The notes beneath the pieces were generated by a model. It was not told the origin of the DNA. It did no database searches and saw only the letters and a program-made list of their open reading frames with translations. From Polyangium spumosum (GTDB taxonomy: Bacteria > Myxococcota_A > Polyangia > Polyangiales > Polyangiaceae), in NCBI RefSeq assembly GCF_009649845.1, contig NZ_WJIE01000001.1, forward strand, positions 1,163,054 through 1,227,053: 64,000 nt of DNA, written 5' to 3'. The position numbers and the translations under genes were made by a program. Numbering within the stretch: position 1 is the first letter of the stretch; every line of letters begins with the position of its first letter. Shown here piece after piece: positions 28,006-37,165 of the stretch.

Positions 28006-29445
28006 ATGAAACAGGATGACGCCGAGCGACCCAACCTCGACCGGATCCCCACGGGGATCGCAGGTCTCGACACCGTCCTCGGCGGAGGTTTCCTGGCCGG
28101 CAGCGTCCACCTCGTCGTCGGCCCTCCTGGCAGCGGCAAGACGATCCTCGCCAACCAGATCACCTTCCGCCGCGCAGCGACGGGCCAGACGGCCGTGTAC
28201 GTAACGCTGCTCGCCGAGGCGCACGCCCGCATGCTCGCGCACCTCGGGGGCTTCGAGTTCTTCGACCCGAGCTTCGTGCCGCACCGGATCGTCTACATGA
28301 GCGGCTACGGCGTGCTCGAGCAGAGCGGGCTCGACGGCCTGCTCGAGCTGCTCGGCCGCACGATCCGCGAGCACGGCGCGATGTTCCTGGTGCTCGACGG
28401 GCTCGGCACGGCGGAGGAGTTCGCCCCGACGACGAGCGTGTTCAAGCGGTTCTTGCTGACGCTCTCGACCTCGGCGAGCTTGACCGGCTGCACGATGCTC
28501 CTGCTCGCCACGCGGAGCGCGTCGGACGCGCCTCGGCCCGAGCAGGCGACGGTGGACGGGCTCCTCACGCTCGACAAACGCCGCGTCGGCGCGCGCTCGG
28601 TGCGCGAGCTCGTGGTCGAGAAGATGCGGGCCACCAAGTACGCGCTCGGCGCGCACGCGATCGACATCGACGAGAAGGGCATCCACGTCTACCCGCGGCT
28701 CGAGGCGTGGCCCTTCCCGCAGCCGGCCCCGGCGGCCCCGAAGCGGCGGCTCGGCTTCGGCGTGCAGGGGCTCGACGCCATGCTCGGCGGCGGCGTGCTC
28801 GGAGGATCGTCCACGGTGATCCTGGGGGGCCCCGGGACGGGCAAGACGCTGCTCGGGATGAGCTTCCTCCTCGAGGGCGTGCGGCGAGGCGAGCGCGGGA
28901 TCTACCTCGGCTTCGGGGAGGGGCCCGAGCGTATCGTCCAGGCCGCAAGCGGCATCGGGCTCGACGCCCAGGGCGCGCTCGATCGCACGGAGCTGACGAT
29001 GCTATGGTATCCGCCTACCGAGGGTACGGCGGACGCGGTCGCGTGGCGCCTGCTCGAGGAGGTCAGCGAGGAGGGGCAGAAGCGCGTGTTCATCGACGAG
29101 CTCCGCGGCTTCCGCAACATGACGACGGACGTCGAGCGCCTCGATCGCTTCCACGCGGCGCTCTGGGCCGCGCTCGCGAGGCGCGGCGCGACGACGATCC
29201 TCACGGAGACCGTCTCCACGTGGGAGCACGCGAGGACCACGAGCGTGGTGTCGCAGCCCGCGTTCGTCGACAATGTGATCGTCCTCGAGGAAGAAGAGAG
29301 GGGTCGAAGGCTGCGCCGGTACGTCGCGACACGAAAGGTCGCGGGGGGCAAGCACGATCCCTCGCTGCGGAGGCTCCGCATCTCGAGCAAGGGCATCGAG
29401 GTGGAGCAGCCAGGCGTGCGCAGTCGCCTCCGGGGGAGCGCGTGA
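28006..29445 (+). CDS. KaiC-like double-domain ATPase
   Basis: 479 residues made of two RecA/KaiC-fold ATPase domains. The first Walker A is GPPGSGKT at 39-46, followed by a Walker B-like LVLDGLG at 128-134. The second is GGPGTGKT at 274-281, with FGEGPE carrying a KaiC-type catalytic Glu and VFIDELRGF as Walker B. Both domains start with the KaiC phrase G-x-x-G-L-D-x-x-L-G-G-G. No kaiA or kaiB is nearby. The GTGA overlap with the receiver gene makes a coupled pair. KaiC-like proteins outside cyanobacteria act in stress and signalling switches as well as clocks; the output here is unknown. Confidence 0.9.
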   Translation: MKQDDAERPNLDRIPTGIAGLDTVLGGGFLAGSVHLVVGPPGSGKTILANQITFRRAATGQTAVYVTLLAEAHARMLAHLGGFEFFDPSFVPHRIVYMSGYGVLEQSGLDGLLELLGRTIREHGAMFLVLDGLGTAEEFAPTTSVFKRFLLTLSTSASLTGCTMLLLATRSASDAPRPEQATVDGLLTLDKRRVGARSVRELVVEKMRATKYALGAHAIDIDEKGIHVYPRLEAWPFPQPAPAAPKRRLGFGVQGLDAMLGGGVLGGSSTVILGGPGTGKTLLGMSFLLEGVRRGERGIYLGFGEGPERIVQAASGIGLDAQGALDRTELTMLWYPPTEGTADAVAWRLLEEVSEEGQKRVFIDELRGFRNMTTDVERLDRFHAALWAALARRGATTILTETVSTWEHARTTSVVSQPAFVDNVIVLEEEERGRRLRRYVATRKVAGGKHDPSLRRLRISSKGIEVEQPGVRSRLRGSA

Positions 29446-29825
29446 AGACGATCCTCGTCGTGGACGACGAACTCGATATCGTCGACGTGCTGAGCGACCT
29501 CCTGACCGCGGAGGGCTACCGCGTGATCACGGCCTCGAACGGGCGCGAAGGGCTCACGCGGCTCGCCGAATCGCGGCCGGATCTGGTGCTGCTCGACCGG
29601 ATGATGCCGGTCGTGGACGGGGCCGAGATGCTGCGGCTGATGCGCGAGGACGCGTCGCTCGGCGGGATCCCGGTCGTCATGATGAGCGCGGCCGAGGGGC
29701 GGAGGCTCTCGCAGGAGCTCGGCTGCGCGGCGTTCCTCAAGAAGCCGTTCGACCTCGGTACGTTGCTCGACACGGTCGCGCGGCTCGCTGGTAGGGGCGA
29801 TCGCGAAGAGGTCGCGCGGAGCTAG
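29442..29825 (+). CDS. Single-domain response regulator (receiver only)
   Basis: 127 residues from GTG 29442, overlapping the KaiC-like stop by 4 bases (GTGA), with GGGGGAG upstream. It has the receiver hallmarks: acidic pair in ILVVDDELD, phosphoacceptor Asp in LVLLDRMMPVVDG, the Ser of VVMMSA, and Lys in FLKKPF. There is no output domain. Being coupled to a KaiC-like ATPase, it probably binds it or a histidine kinase that acts with it. No kinase gene is adjacent. Confidence 0.93.
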   Translation: MKTILVVDDELDIVDVLSDLLTAEGYRVITASNGREGLTRLAESRPDLVLLDRMMPVVDGAEMLRLMREDASLGGIPVVMMSAAEGRRLSQELGCAAFLKKPFDLGTLLDTVARLAGRGDREEVARS

Positions 29826-29913
29826 CGGGCGTTCGCCTCGGGCGGTCGGGCCTTGTCACGAGCGGCGCTCCCGCGGGAAGATGACCGCCCAAGGAGCGCG
29901 CCGAGGTACGCCC

Positions 29914-30342
29914 ATGAGCAACCAAGATCGTGAAGAAGAAGGACCGCTCTCCGAGGGCCCCCTGTCGGGCCCCGCGTCCGATCGCCGAACTGCGCTGCGA
30001 CACTCGGCCGTCTTCCCCGCCCACGTCGACACGGGCAACGGCAACAAGCGCACCGCCGTGATCCGCGACCTCAGCGTGTCGGGCGCCCTCTTGCTCACCC
30101 GCGCGCGCGTGAAGATCGGCGACGAGGTCACGCTCTCGCTCTACCTCACGGGGGATCCGAACCAGGCTCAGGAGGTGAAGGGGCGCGTCGTTCGGGACGA
30201 GCGGCGCAGCGTCGAGGTCTCGGACATCTGGCCTTACGCCGTCGCCATCCGGTTCAACGAGCCCTTCGAGGCCATCGAGCCGGACGTGAAGGCGCTCGCC
30301 GAGAAGCAAGCGAACCTCGGGCTCACCCCCAAGGAAACCTGA
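29914..30342 (+). CDS. PilZ-domain protein (c-di-GMP receptor candidate)
   Basis: 142 residues from ATG 29914 (GAGG 7 bases upstream). An acidic N-terminal tail precedes the PilZ signature: RRTALRHSAVF gives the RxxxR box and VIRDLSVSGALL the D/N-x-S-x-x-G box. Both c-di-GMP-binding motifs are therefore intact. It follows the KaiC/receiver pair by 88 bases on the same strand. PilZ single-domain proteins in myxobacteria affect motility and exopolysaccharide. The link to the KaiC pair is by position only. Confidence 0.88.
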   Translation: MSNQDREEEGPLSEGPLSGPASDRRTALRHSAVFPAHVDTGNGNKRTAVIRDLSVSGALLLTRARVKIGDEVTLSLYLTGDPNQAQEVKGRVVRDERRSVEVSDIWPYAVAIRFNEPFEAIEPDVKALAEKQANLGLTPKET

Positions 30343-30390
30343 GCGCGAGCCTGCTCGCCCGTACCCTCCTGCATCGCGTACACTCGGCGT

Positions 30391-32502
30391 GTGCGTGATC
30401 GAGAAGCCAGCCCGACGAAGCTCGCCCTGCGCGGCTTTTTGCTGTTCGCGCTGACGGCCTCCGCCTGCATCGCCGGCGCGCCCGAGGGCATCCGCCGACA
30501 AACCGACGGCGACGACGGGGAAGAGCCGCTCATCAACTTCGACGGCGGCACCTTGCCGCCCATCGACGCCGCGCCCGACATCGCGGCCCTGGATCCCTAC
30601 GCCGTGGTCGGCGCCGATCCCACGCACGGACCTTTCACCGGCGGCCAGCGCGTGCTCATCCGCGGCAACGGCTTCGCCGCCGCGACGCGCGTCTGGTTCG
30701 GCGAGATCGAGGCCGACGCGTCGACGATGGTGCCGATCGATCCGACGCGCCTGCAGATCACCGCGCCGAAGGGCACGGCCGGCGCGGTCACGCTCACCGT
30801 GCAGAAGGGCGACGATGAATCCACGCGCCGCTCGCTCCCCGGCGGATACGCCTACGACGCGCTCTACGCGGCCCCCTCGAGCGGGCCCGTCGCCGGAGGC
30901 ACGGTCATCGAGATCATCGGCGACGGCACGAGCTGGACGTCCTCCGCGATCGCCAGGATCGGCGGCAAACCCTGCACGACGCAGACCATCAACGGGCCGA
31001 CCTCGATCACGTGCACGGTCCCCAAGGGCACGCCCGGCGCGAAGCCCGTCTCGGTCGACGCGGGCGACGGTCAGCCGATCGTCGTGCTCGACGCGTACAC
31101 CTACGAGGACAGCACGAACGGCTTCAAGGGAGGCCTCTCCGGCGCGCCGCTCGCAGGCAAGCTCAAGGTGCTCGTCTACAACAACTTCACCGGCGATCCG
31201 ATCGCCGGCGCGCACGTGATCGTGGGCAACGCTCTGCCGTCGGCGCTCGTGAAGCAGGTCGACGCGACGGGCGTGACGCTCTTCGACGATCCTTCGCTCG
31301 ACGGCCCGCGCACCGTGACCATCGCGGCCAAGTGCCATAGCCCGATCACCTTCGTCGACGTCCCCGTCGACACCGCCACCGTCTACCTCGACCCCGTCCT
31401 CAGCCCCGCGTGCGCGGCCGACGGCGATCCTCCGCCCGTCGGCGGCAAACCCGGCGCGGGCGGCGGCATCCGCGGCGAGCTCGTCTGGCAGGGCAACGTC
31501 GAGTTCAAGAAGTCCCCCTGGATCAACGTGCCCGCGCCGGCGCCGGGCGAACGGCAGGTCGCGTACGTCTTCCACGCGTCGCAGGATCCGACCGGTACCT
31601 TCCAGCTCCCGCACCCCTCGACCGCGATCCTGCCCGACACGCCCGGGGAGATCGGCTACCAGTTCCAGCTCGGCAGCAGCGCCGGCAACCGCGCCCTCTA
31701 CGCGCTCGCCGGCGTCGAGACCACCACGCCGCCGGTAAAGTTCACCGCGTACGCGATGGGCATGGTGCAAGGCGTGAGCGTGCTGCCGGGCCAGTTCACC
31801 GAGCAGGTCTACCTCGTGATGGATCGGACGCTCGATCAAGCCCTCACGATGGACGTCACGCCGCCCGCGCCGGGGCCCAAAGGGCCGGACCGCGTGCGCG
31901 CCACGGTCTCCGTCATGCTCGGCAACGACGGCTACGCGCTCCTGCCCGCCGGCGTGAAGACGCCGCTCTTGCCGCTCGCCGGGCCCATCCCGTTCGTTGG
32001 CCTGCCCGCGCTCGATGGCTCGCTGCTCGGCGCGACGTACGTCTCCACGGCCCGCGCGGTCACCGGTCCGCAGGCCTCGGCGCCGATGTCCGTCGTCGGC
32101 CGGCTGCTCTCCACGAGCACCGCCGAGGGCCTCGCCGTGGACGGCTTCGTCGGCGTACCGACGCTGACCACGCCGGCGAGCGGCGCGGCCTGGGACGGCC
32201 GTCACCTCGCCACCACGTTCGGCGCCGGCGGCTCGGCGATCGATCTTTCGGTCTACGACGTCACGAGCGGCGGCGGCCTCATCCGCTGGACCGTGGTCGT
32301 GCCCAAGGGCTCCCACGCCGTCGAGGTGCCCGATCTCTCGGTCTTCCCCTTCCCCGAAGGCGGGCTGCCGAGCGGACCCATCACGATCGGCGTGTACGGC
32401 GCGCGGGTGGACAAGTTCGATTACGGCGCGCTCCGCTACCGGGACATCCGGCCGAGCGGGATGAGCGCCTACGCCCTCGATTATTTCAACGCGTTCCTCT
32501 GA
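30391..32502 (+). CDS. IPT/TIG-domain surface lipoprotein
   Basis: 703 residues from GTG 30391. The N-terminus has a positively charged stretch, a hydrophobic core (LRGFLLFALTASACIAG) and a lipobox-like ASAC, so it is probably lipid-anchored. Two consecutive IPT/TIG immunoglobulin-like modules follow at about 70-150 and 155-240 (ADPTHGPFTGGQRVLIRGNG and SGPVAGGTVIEIIGDGTSW). Next come a carboxypeptidase-like segment near KLKVLVYNNFTGDPIAGAHV and a long beta-rich C-terminal half. There is no catalytic motif I can name. It is followed in 12 bases by the IgGFc-like gene and is probably co-transcribed with it. Confidence 0.8.
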   Translation: MRDREASPTKLALRGFLLFALTASACIAGAPEGIRRQTDGDDGEEPLINFDGGTLPPIDAAPDIAALDPYAVVGADPTHGPFTGGQRVLIRGNGFAAATRVWFGEIEADASTMVPIDPTRLQITAPKGTAGAVTLTVQKGDDESTRRSLPGGYAYDALYAAPSSGPVAGGTVIEIIGDGTSWTSSAIARIGGKPCTTQTINGPTSITCTVPKGTPGAKPVSVDAGDGQPIVVLDAYTYEDSTNGFKGGLSGAPLAGKLKVLVYNNFTGDPIAGAHVIVGNALPSALVKQVDATGVTLFDDPSLDGPRTVTIAAKCHSPITFVDVPVDTATVYLDPVLSPACAADGDPPPVGGKPGAGGGIRGELVWQGNVEFKKSPWINVPAPAPGERQVAYVFHASQDPTGTFQLPHPSTAILPDTPGEIGYQFQLGSSAGNRALYALAGVETTTPPVKFTAYAMGMVQGVSVLPGQFTEQVYLVMDRTLDQALTMDVTPPAPGPKGPDRVRATVSVMLGNDGYALLPAGVKTPLLPLAGPIPFVGLPALDGSLLGATYVSTARAVTGPQASAPMSVVGRLLSTSTAEGLAVDGFVGVPTLTTPASGAAWDGRHLATTFGAGGSAIDLSVYDVTSGGGLIRWTVVVPKGSHAVEVPDLSVFPFPEGGLPSGPITIGVYGARVDKFDYGALRYRDIRPSGMSAYALDYFNAFL

Positions 32503-32514
32503 ACGGAGACACGC

Positions 32515-34524
32515 ATGAACGAGCGAAGAAGGGGCCCGAAGCGCCTCGGCCGCGGCGCCCTCGTGTTCCTCGCGGCGGCCCTGCTCGCCAGTTGCTTCGA
32601 CAAATCGACCCGCTGGGAGCTCGTCGAGGTCGAGCCCACGCCTCCGCCGCCGCCCGTGTGCGAGGTCGGCCTCGAGCGATGCACGACCGCGCTCGAGCGC
32701 TGCACCGACACGGCCGACGGCCCCGCGTGGACCCTCGTCGAGGACTGCGCGGCCGAGGGCCTCGTCTGCGCGCCGACCTTGCTCCGCTGCACGCCGTGCG
32801 TCCCGAAGACCGGGAGCTGCAAGGGACAGGACGCCTATAGCTGCAACGAAGACGGCACCGTCGAGAACTTCGTCGCCACGTGCGACATGTCGAAGGGCAT
32901 CGCTTGCCGCCGCGGGAGCTGCGTGGACCTCTGCGGGCGCGCGATCGTCGAGAAGAGCAACGTCGGCTGCGAATACTGGGCCGTCGACCTCGACAACGCG
33001 AGGATCGACGCGACGAGCAACGCGGCCGCGCAGCAGTTCGCCGTCGTCGTTTCGAACCCGCACCCGGACGTCCCCGTCTCCGTGCGAATCGCGCAGGACG
33101 ACGGCCTGCCGGGCTCCGCGCCTGCGCCGTACGACATCGCGACCGCGGTCATCGCGCCGTTGAACCTCCAGGTGTTCAAGCTCGGCCCGCGTGAGGTCGA
33201 CGGCAGCCCCGAGGGCGAATACGACACCGGCTCGCACACGGCGCTCACGCGGCACGCGTACCGCATCCGCTCGGATTTCCCGGTCGTCGCGTATCAGTTC
33301 AACCCGCTCGAGAACGTGAACGTCTTCTCGAACGACGCGTCGCTGCTCAAGCCGACCGAGGCGCTCTCGTTCGGCGTCGAGGACAGCCTCATCACGTCGT
33401 ACGTCGTGGTCGGCTGGCCGCAGACGATCGCCACGACCGACGATCCGGACACGAACTTCAACCCGAATGACCCGATCCACCTCCGCTCGTTCCTCACGGT
33501 CGTGGGCACGCAGCCGGAGACCACCGTTCGCGTCAAGACGAAGGCGAAGGTCGTGGGGGGCGGGCCCGTGGCCGAGACGCCCGCGAACGGCGTCATCGAG
33601 GCGCGCCTCGACGCCTTCGACGTGCTGAACCTGGAGACGGGCGATTTCAACGCCGACTTCACGGGCACCACCATCGAGTCGAACGGGCCCATCGCGGTCT
33701 TCACGGGCGGCGAGGCCTCGGACGCGCCCCATTTCCCGACCCTCGCGTATCGCCGCTGCTGCGCCGATCACCTGGAGGACCAGCTCGATCCGGTCCGCAC
33801 GGCGGGCAAATCGTTCGCCGTCGCCCACACGCCGAGCCGGACGCGGATGGTCAGGCAGGCGGGCGCGCTCATCGAGGAGGTCCCCGAGCCCGATTATGTG
33901 CGGTTCGTCGCGGCCTCGAAGGCCGGCGCGACGATCACCACGACGCTGCCGCCGCCCTACGACGAGATCCACCTCGGGTGGCTCGGCGACTCGGCCGAGG
34001 TCACGGCGTACCGCGATTTCATGGCCGAGAGCACGGAGCCCATCATCGTGGCCCAGGTCATGGGCAGCCAGGACGCGGCCGGCGTGCGGCGCGGCCTGCC
34101 GGGCGGGGATCCGAGCCTGCTCATCGTCCCGCCGATCGAGCAGGCCCGGCCCGATTACGTCTTCCTCACGCCCGACAAATACGCATTCGATTACGCCTCG
34201 ATCGTCGCGCCCGCGGGCCAGGGTGTGCTGCTCGACGAGCAGCTCCTCGGCCCCGATCTCTGCGAGGTCACCGCGGCCGACGGCCTCACGGACGAGGAGC
34301 GCGGGGGCCCGCCGGCGTGGATCGCGTATCGATGCCAGCTCAGCTTCCCGTTCATCGATTCGCTCGGGAATTTCGTGTACGTCTTTCCGGGCAAACAGAA
34401 TGACGGCGTCCACCGGGTCGTCGCCGGCGTGCCGGTCGTCGTGACGGTGGGCGGGTTCGATTCGTACGTGAGTTATTCGTACGCGGCGGGCACGGAGCTG
34501 CGGGCGATCGCGCTGCCGGAGTGA
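32515..34524 (+). CDS. IgGFc-binding-like N-terminal domain lipoprotein (copy 1)
   Basis: 669 residues from ATG 32515, with GGAG 6 bases upstream. The signal peptide ends in lipobox LLASC. A Cys-rich spacer (residues about 50-140, many C-x3-7-C pairs) precedes the large domain, which starts GCEYWAVDLDN and contains VVAYQFNPLENVNVFSND. It ends with VSYSYAAGTELRAI. This is the FcgBP N-terminal-like family frequent in myxobacterial genomes, of unknown function; the name reflects similarity to a mucus protein, not shown antibody binding. Its paralogue is at 45228-47033. It converges with the EutBC gene, with 4 bases between. Confidence 0.82.
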   Translation: MNERRRGPKRLGRGALVFLAAALLASCFDKSTRWELVEVEPTPPPPPVCEVGLERCTTALERCTDTADGPAWTLVEDCAAEGLVCAPTLLRCTPCVPKTGSCKGQDAYSCNEDGTVENFVATCDMSKGIACRRGSCVDLCGRAIVEKSNVGCEYWAVDLDNARIDATSNAAAQQFAVVVSNPHPDVPVSVRIAQDDGLPGSAPAPYDIATAVIAPLNLQVFKLGPREVDGSPEGEYDTGSHTALTRHAYRIRSDFPVVAYQFNPLENVNVFSNDASLLKPTEALSFGVEDSLITSYVVVGWPQTIATTDDPDTNFNPNDPIHLRSFLTVVGTQPETTVRVKTKAKVVGGGPVAETPANGVIEARLDAFDVLNLETGDFNADFTGTTIESNGPIAVFTGGEASDAPHFPTLAYRRCCADHLEDQLDPVRTAGKSFAVAHTPSRTRMVRQAGALIEEVPEPDYVRFVAASKAGATITTTLPPPYDEIHLGWLGDSAEVTAYRDFMAESTEPIIVAQVMGSQDAAGVRRGLPGGDPSLLIVPPIEQARPDYVFLTPDKYAFDYASIVAPAGQGVLLDEQLLGPDLCEVTAADGLTDEERGGPPAWIAYRCQLSFPFIDSLGNFVYVFPGKQNDGVHRVVAGVPVVVTVGGFDSYVSYSYAAGTELRAIALPE

Positions 34525-34528
34525 GCGC

Positions 34529-36973
34529 TCAGGGGAGCGGCTTCGCCTTGAGGTTGTCGAGCTGCGTCACGACCTGATTCGCGGACGCGCTCGCCATCCC
34601 GAGGACGTACGTCGTGTCGGCGAGGCCGGCGACGACGCTCGTCACGTCGTGATCGACCTTGCCCGCCTGGGCCCAGTACGCGACCGTCGGTATCGTCATG
34701 TACACCGAGAACGCGCGGTGCTCGCTGCCGGGCCGCTCGCCGATGATGTGCACGATGGCGCGCCGGCTCTGCGCGTCGGCGAGCTTTCCGTAAAGGACCT
34801 CGCCGACGTGATACCCCGCGCGCACGCGGCCCGAGGTGCACACGATGTTCTCGGGCGCGACCTTGTAGCCCGCATTCTCGAGCGCCGTGCGGAGCGCCGG
34901 GAGGAACACGTCCACGTGCCCCGCATCCGAGATCGAATAGGCGTTCAGGCCCTCCGAGATCATGATCTGCACGTCATACTGGCCCGCGTGCGCGTCCCGG
35001 AGCTTCTCGAGCTCGGGGATCGCGTCGGCCTTGATCTGCTCGCCCGTCGGCGGGTGCAGGATGTAATCGTCGCGGTCCTTCGATCCCGTCCAGACCTTCA
35101 CCGCGCTCGGGATCGTCGCGACGAACGCCGGATCGAGCTCGGCGATGATGCTCTTCTTGCCGTCGTCGACGAGGTCGCGGATGTACTGGTCGAGGTCGGG
35201 GTTCAGGTCCCACGGCTTCGCCCCGCGGCCCTCGGCGATGAACACGCCGCGCTTCTTCACGGCGTCGAGCTCGGTCTGCGTCTCCGACGCCGCCATGATC
35301 TGCTCGATCGTGCGCGGATCCGCCGGGTTCTTCGCCTTCATGTACTTGGCGTAGACGTACTTCACGTTGCCGAAGTACTGCGTGGGCTGCCCCTGCGCGT
35401 CGATGACGCCGAGCTCCTGGAAAAACGCCCACATCTTGTCCTCGACCTTGTAGCCGAACTTGTCGCGGATCCGGACGTGGTCCTGGAACGCGGTCGTCAG
35501 GTACGACAGCATCGGGTCGTTCTTCGTGGGCAGGGCCATGAGGTAAGCCGGGTTGGCCGGCATGATCTGGTCGATGCACCAGTCGAGATCGTCGAGGCCG
35601 ACCGACATGTGCAACGTCGAGCAGATATCGAGGCCGATCGGCAGGCCGTGCAGCTTGCCCATCACGATGTCCTCCAGGCAGCAGCGGACGAGCTGCTCCT
35701 TCGTGCGGAAGACCTCGGGGCCGATGAAGCCCGCCACGTCGTTCAGGTGCACCCACGGCGCCTCGGTGTTGCCCGCGGCCTTCTGCGCCTCGGCGACCTT
35801 GTGCGTGAGGGCCCGCGCGAAGCCGTACTTGCGCGCCTCGTGCACGACCATGTCGAAGCCCGCGCCGTGGCCGTTCGTCGCGTCCGCGCCCTGCCCCGTC
35901 TCGAAATAGAGGCCATACTTGCCGGGCCGCGCGGCCGCGTGGTTCAGCATCTTCTCCACCGTGACGTCGAACGTCGCGTTCGCGTCCACGGTGCTGCCGA
36001 GGCTCTGGAACCAGAGCGCCGTCGAGCCCGGGAACTGCTTCTCGACCTCGGCCTGCACGTCGATGTGCGCGAGGCAGCAGTGCGGCAGCGTGTCCTCGAG
36101 CTTGAACGTCACGAGGATGTCCTTCAGCACCTCCTCGATCTTGTGTACGCTCGCGACCTCGCTCGAGACCGGGTTGTTGCCGAGCACGACGTCGCCGACC
36201 GCGAAGGCGAAGCCGTTCATGACCTGCCAGAGGATGTCGGTCGGGTCGTCCGTGGGCGAGTTCGGCTGGATACGCGCGCCCATGTAGCCCTTCGCGCCGA
36301 TGTTCGAGCCCGGCAGGGGGTTGAACACGGTCTGTCCCACCTTCGTGAGCTCGTCGTTGTTCATGAGCTTCACGACCATGCCGATGATGTCGCTCGGGAG
36401 GCCGACCATGACGGCCTTGATCTCGGCCTCGGTCTTTTCGAGCAAGAATGCCTTGAGCTCCGACATCTTCCAGCCGCGCACGGACTCGAGCGCGGCCGCG
36501 TCCGTCGTCTTCATGACGAGGTCGTAGACGGCGTCCTCGAGCATCGGGCGCTCCGCGAGATCGCCGATCTTCGTGTTGCCGAGCAGCGTGCGCGCGTTCT
36601 GCCGCGTCGTTTCGTCCTTGGCCGCGACGCCGAGGGCCTCGTCGCCCTCCTTGTATTCGTTCGCGAAGCCGATCACGGCCTTGTAGAACTCGTGGTCGTA
36701 CTGGCCCTTGACGCGGGTGACGTAGGTGATGACGTCCTCCCCCTCGCAAATGTCGTCGATCCCGACGTTGCAAGACCGCGGCGTCGGCGGCTGCTCCGGC
36801 AGATCCGGCGTGCACCCGACCGCCGTGAGCGCCCCGATGCCGCCGAGGAGCCCCATCATGAAGGAGCGGCGGCGCAGCGCGAGCGAGGCCGGGCTCGCCG
36901 CTGCGGACAGCGGCGCCGCCGCGGGAATCTGCCGAGGTCTACGCGGACGATCCAGCTCGTTTGCCTTCTTCAT
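34529..36973 (-). CDS. Single-chain EutB-EutC ethanolamine ammonia-lyase with Tat/lipoprotein signal
   Basis: Adenosylcobalamin enzyme type that converts ethanolamine to acetaldehyde and ammonia. 814 residues from ATG 36973 (GGGAG 7 bases upstream). Residues 1-54 form an export signal: a long n-region, twin-arginine motif RRRSFMMG (34-41), a hydrophobic core, and lipobox AVGC with Cys54. A EutB-like region spans about 70-560. The E. coli active-site residues Arg160, Gln162, Asn193, Glu287 and Asp362 align with Arg234 and Gln236 (ARIQPN), Asn267 (GNNPV), Glu358 (YFETGQG) and Asp449 (IGLDIC). A EutC-like region follows at about 610-800 (DVQIMISEGLNAYSI, SGRVRAGYHVGEVL, IGERPGSEHRAFSVYM). No eutA reactivase, shell or aldehyde dehydrogenase gene is in the window. 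Fusion and export are both unusual for this family. Confidence 0.88.
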   Translation of the reverse strand: MKKANELDRPRRPRQIPAAAPLSAAASPASLALRRRSFMMGLLGGIGALTAVGCTPDLPEQPPTPRSCNVGIDDICEGEDVITYVTRVKGQYDHEFYKAVIGFANEYKEGDEALGVAAKDETTRQNARTLLGNTKIGDLAERPMLEDAVYDLVMKTTDAAALESVRGWKMSELKAFLLEKTEAEIKAVMVGLPSDIIGMVVKLMNNDELTKVGQTVFNPLPGSNIGAKGYMGARIQPNSPTDDPTDILWQVMNGFAFAVGDVVLGNNPVSSEVASVHKIEEVLKDILVTFKLEDTLPHCCLAHIDVQAEVEKQFPGSTALWFQSLGSTVDANATFDVTVEKMLNHAAARPGKYGLYFETGQGADATNGHGAGFDMVVHEARKYGFARALTHKVAEAQKAAGNTEAPWVHLNDVAGFIGPEVFRTKEQLVRCCLEDIVMGKLHGLPIGLDICSTLHMSVGLDDLDWCIDQIMPANPAYLMALPTKNDPMLSYLTTAFQDHVRIRDKFGYKVEDKMWAFFQELGVIDAQGQPTQYFGNVKYVYAKYMKAKNPADPRTIEQIMAASETQTELDAVKKRGVFIAEGRGAKPWDLNPDLDQYIRDLVDDGKKSIIAELDPAFVATIPSAVKVWTGSKDRDDYILHPPTGEQIKADAIPELEKLRDAHAGQYDVQIMISEGLNAYSISDAGHVDVFLPALRTALENAGYKVAPENIVCTSGRVRAGYHVGEVLYGKLADAQSRRAIVHIIGERPGSEHRAFSVYMTIPTVAYWAQAGKVDHDVTSVVAGLADTTYVLGMASASANQVVTQLDNLKAKPLP

Positions 36974-37165
36974 GCTCGTGCTCCCAAGCAACCATCCAAG
37001 GAGTGCATCTCCCGCATCACGGCGAGGCGCTGCACGCCGCCCACCGCCCACGGAGGGAGCCCTTCGAATAAAGGCGCCCCGGATCGATTGTAGGCCGAAG
37101 GAACTCGCTCTGGCAACGCACTCGTCGCGAGATCGGGTAGGGTGATCCCTCAACCGAGGAGAGAC

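Noticed and set aside
29737-34413. 1558-codon minus-strand open frame
   Set aside because: Covers the receiver, PilZ, IPT/TIG and IgGFc-like genes on the other strand; composition is Arg/Asp/Gly/Ala-rich without any domain.
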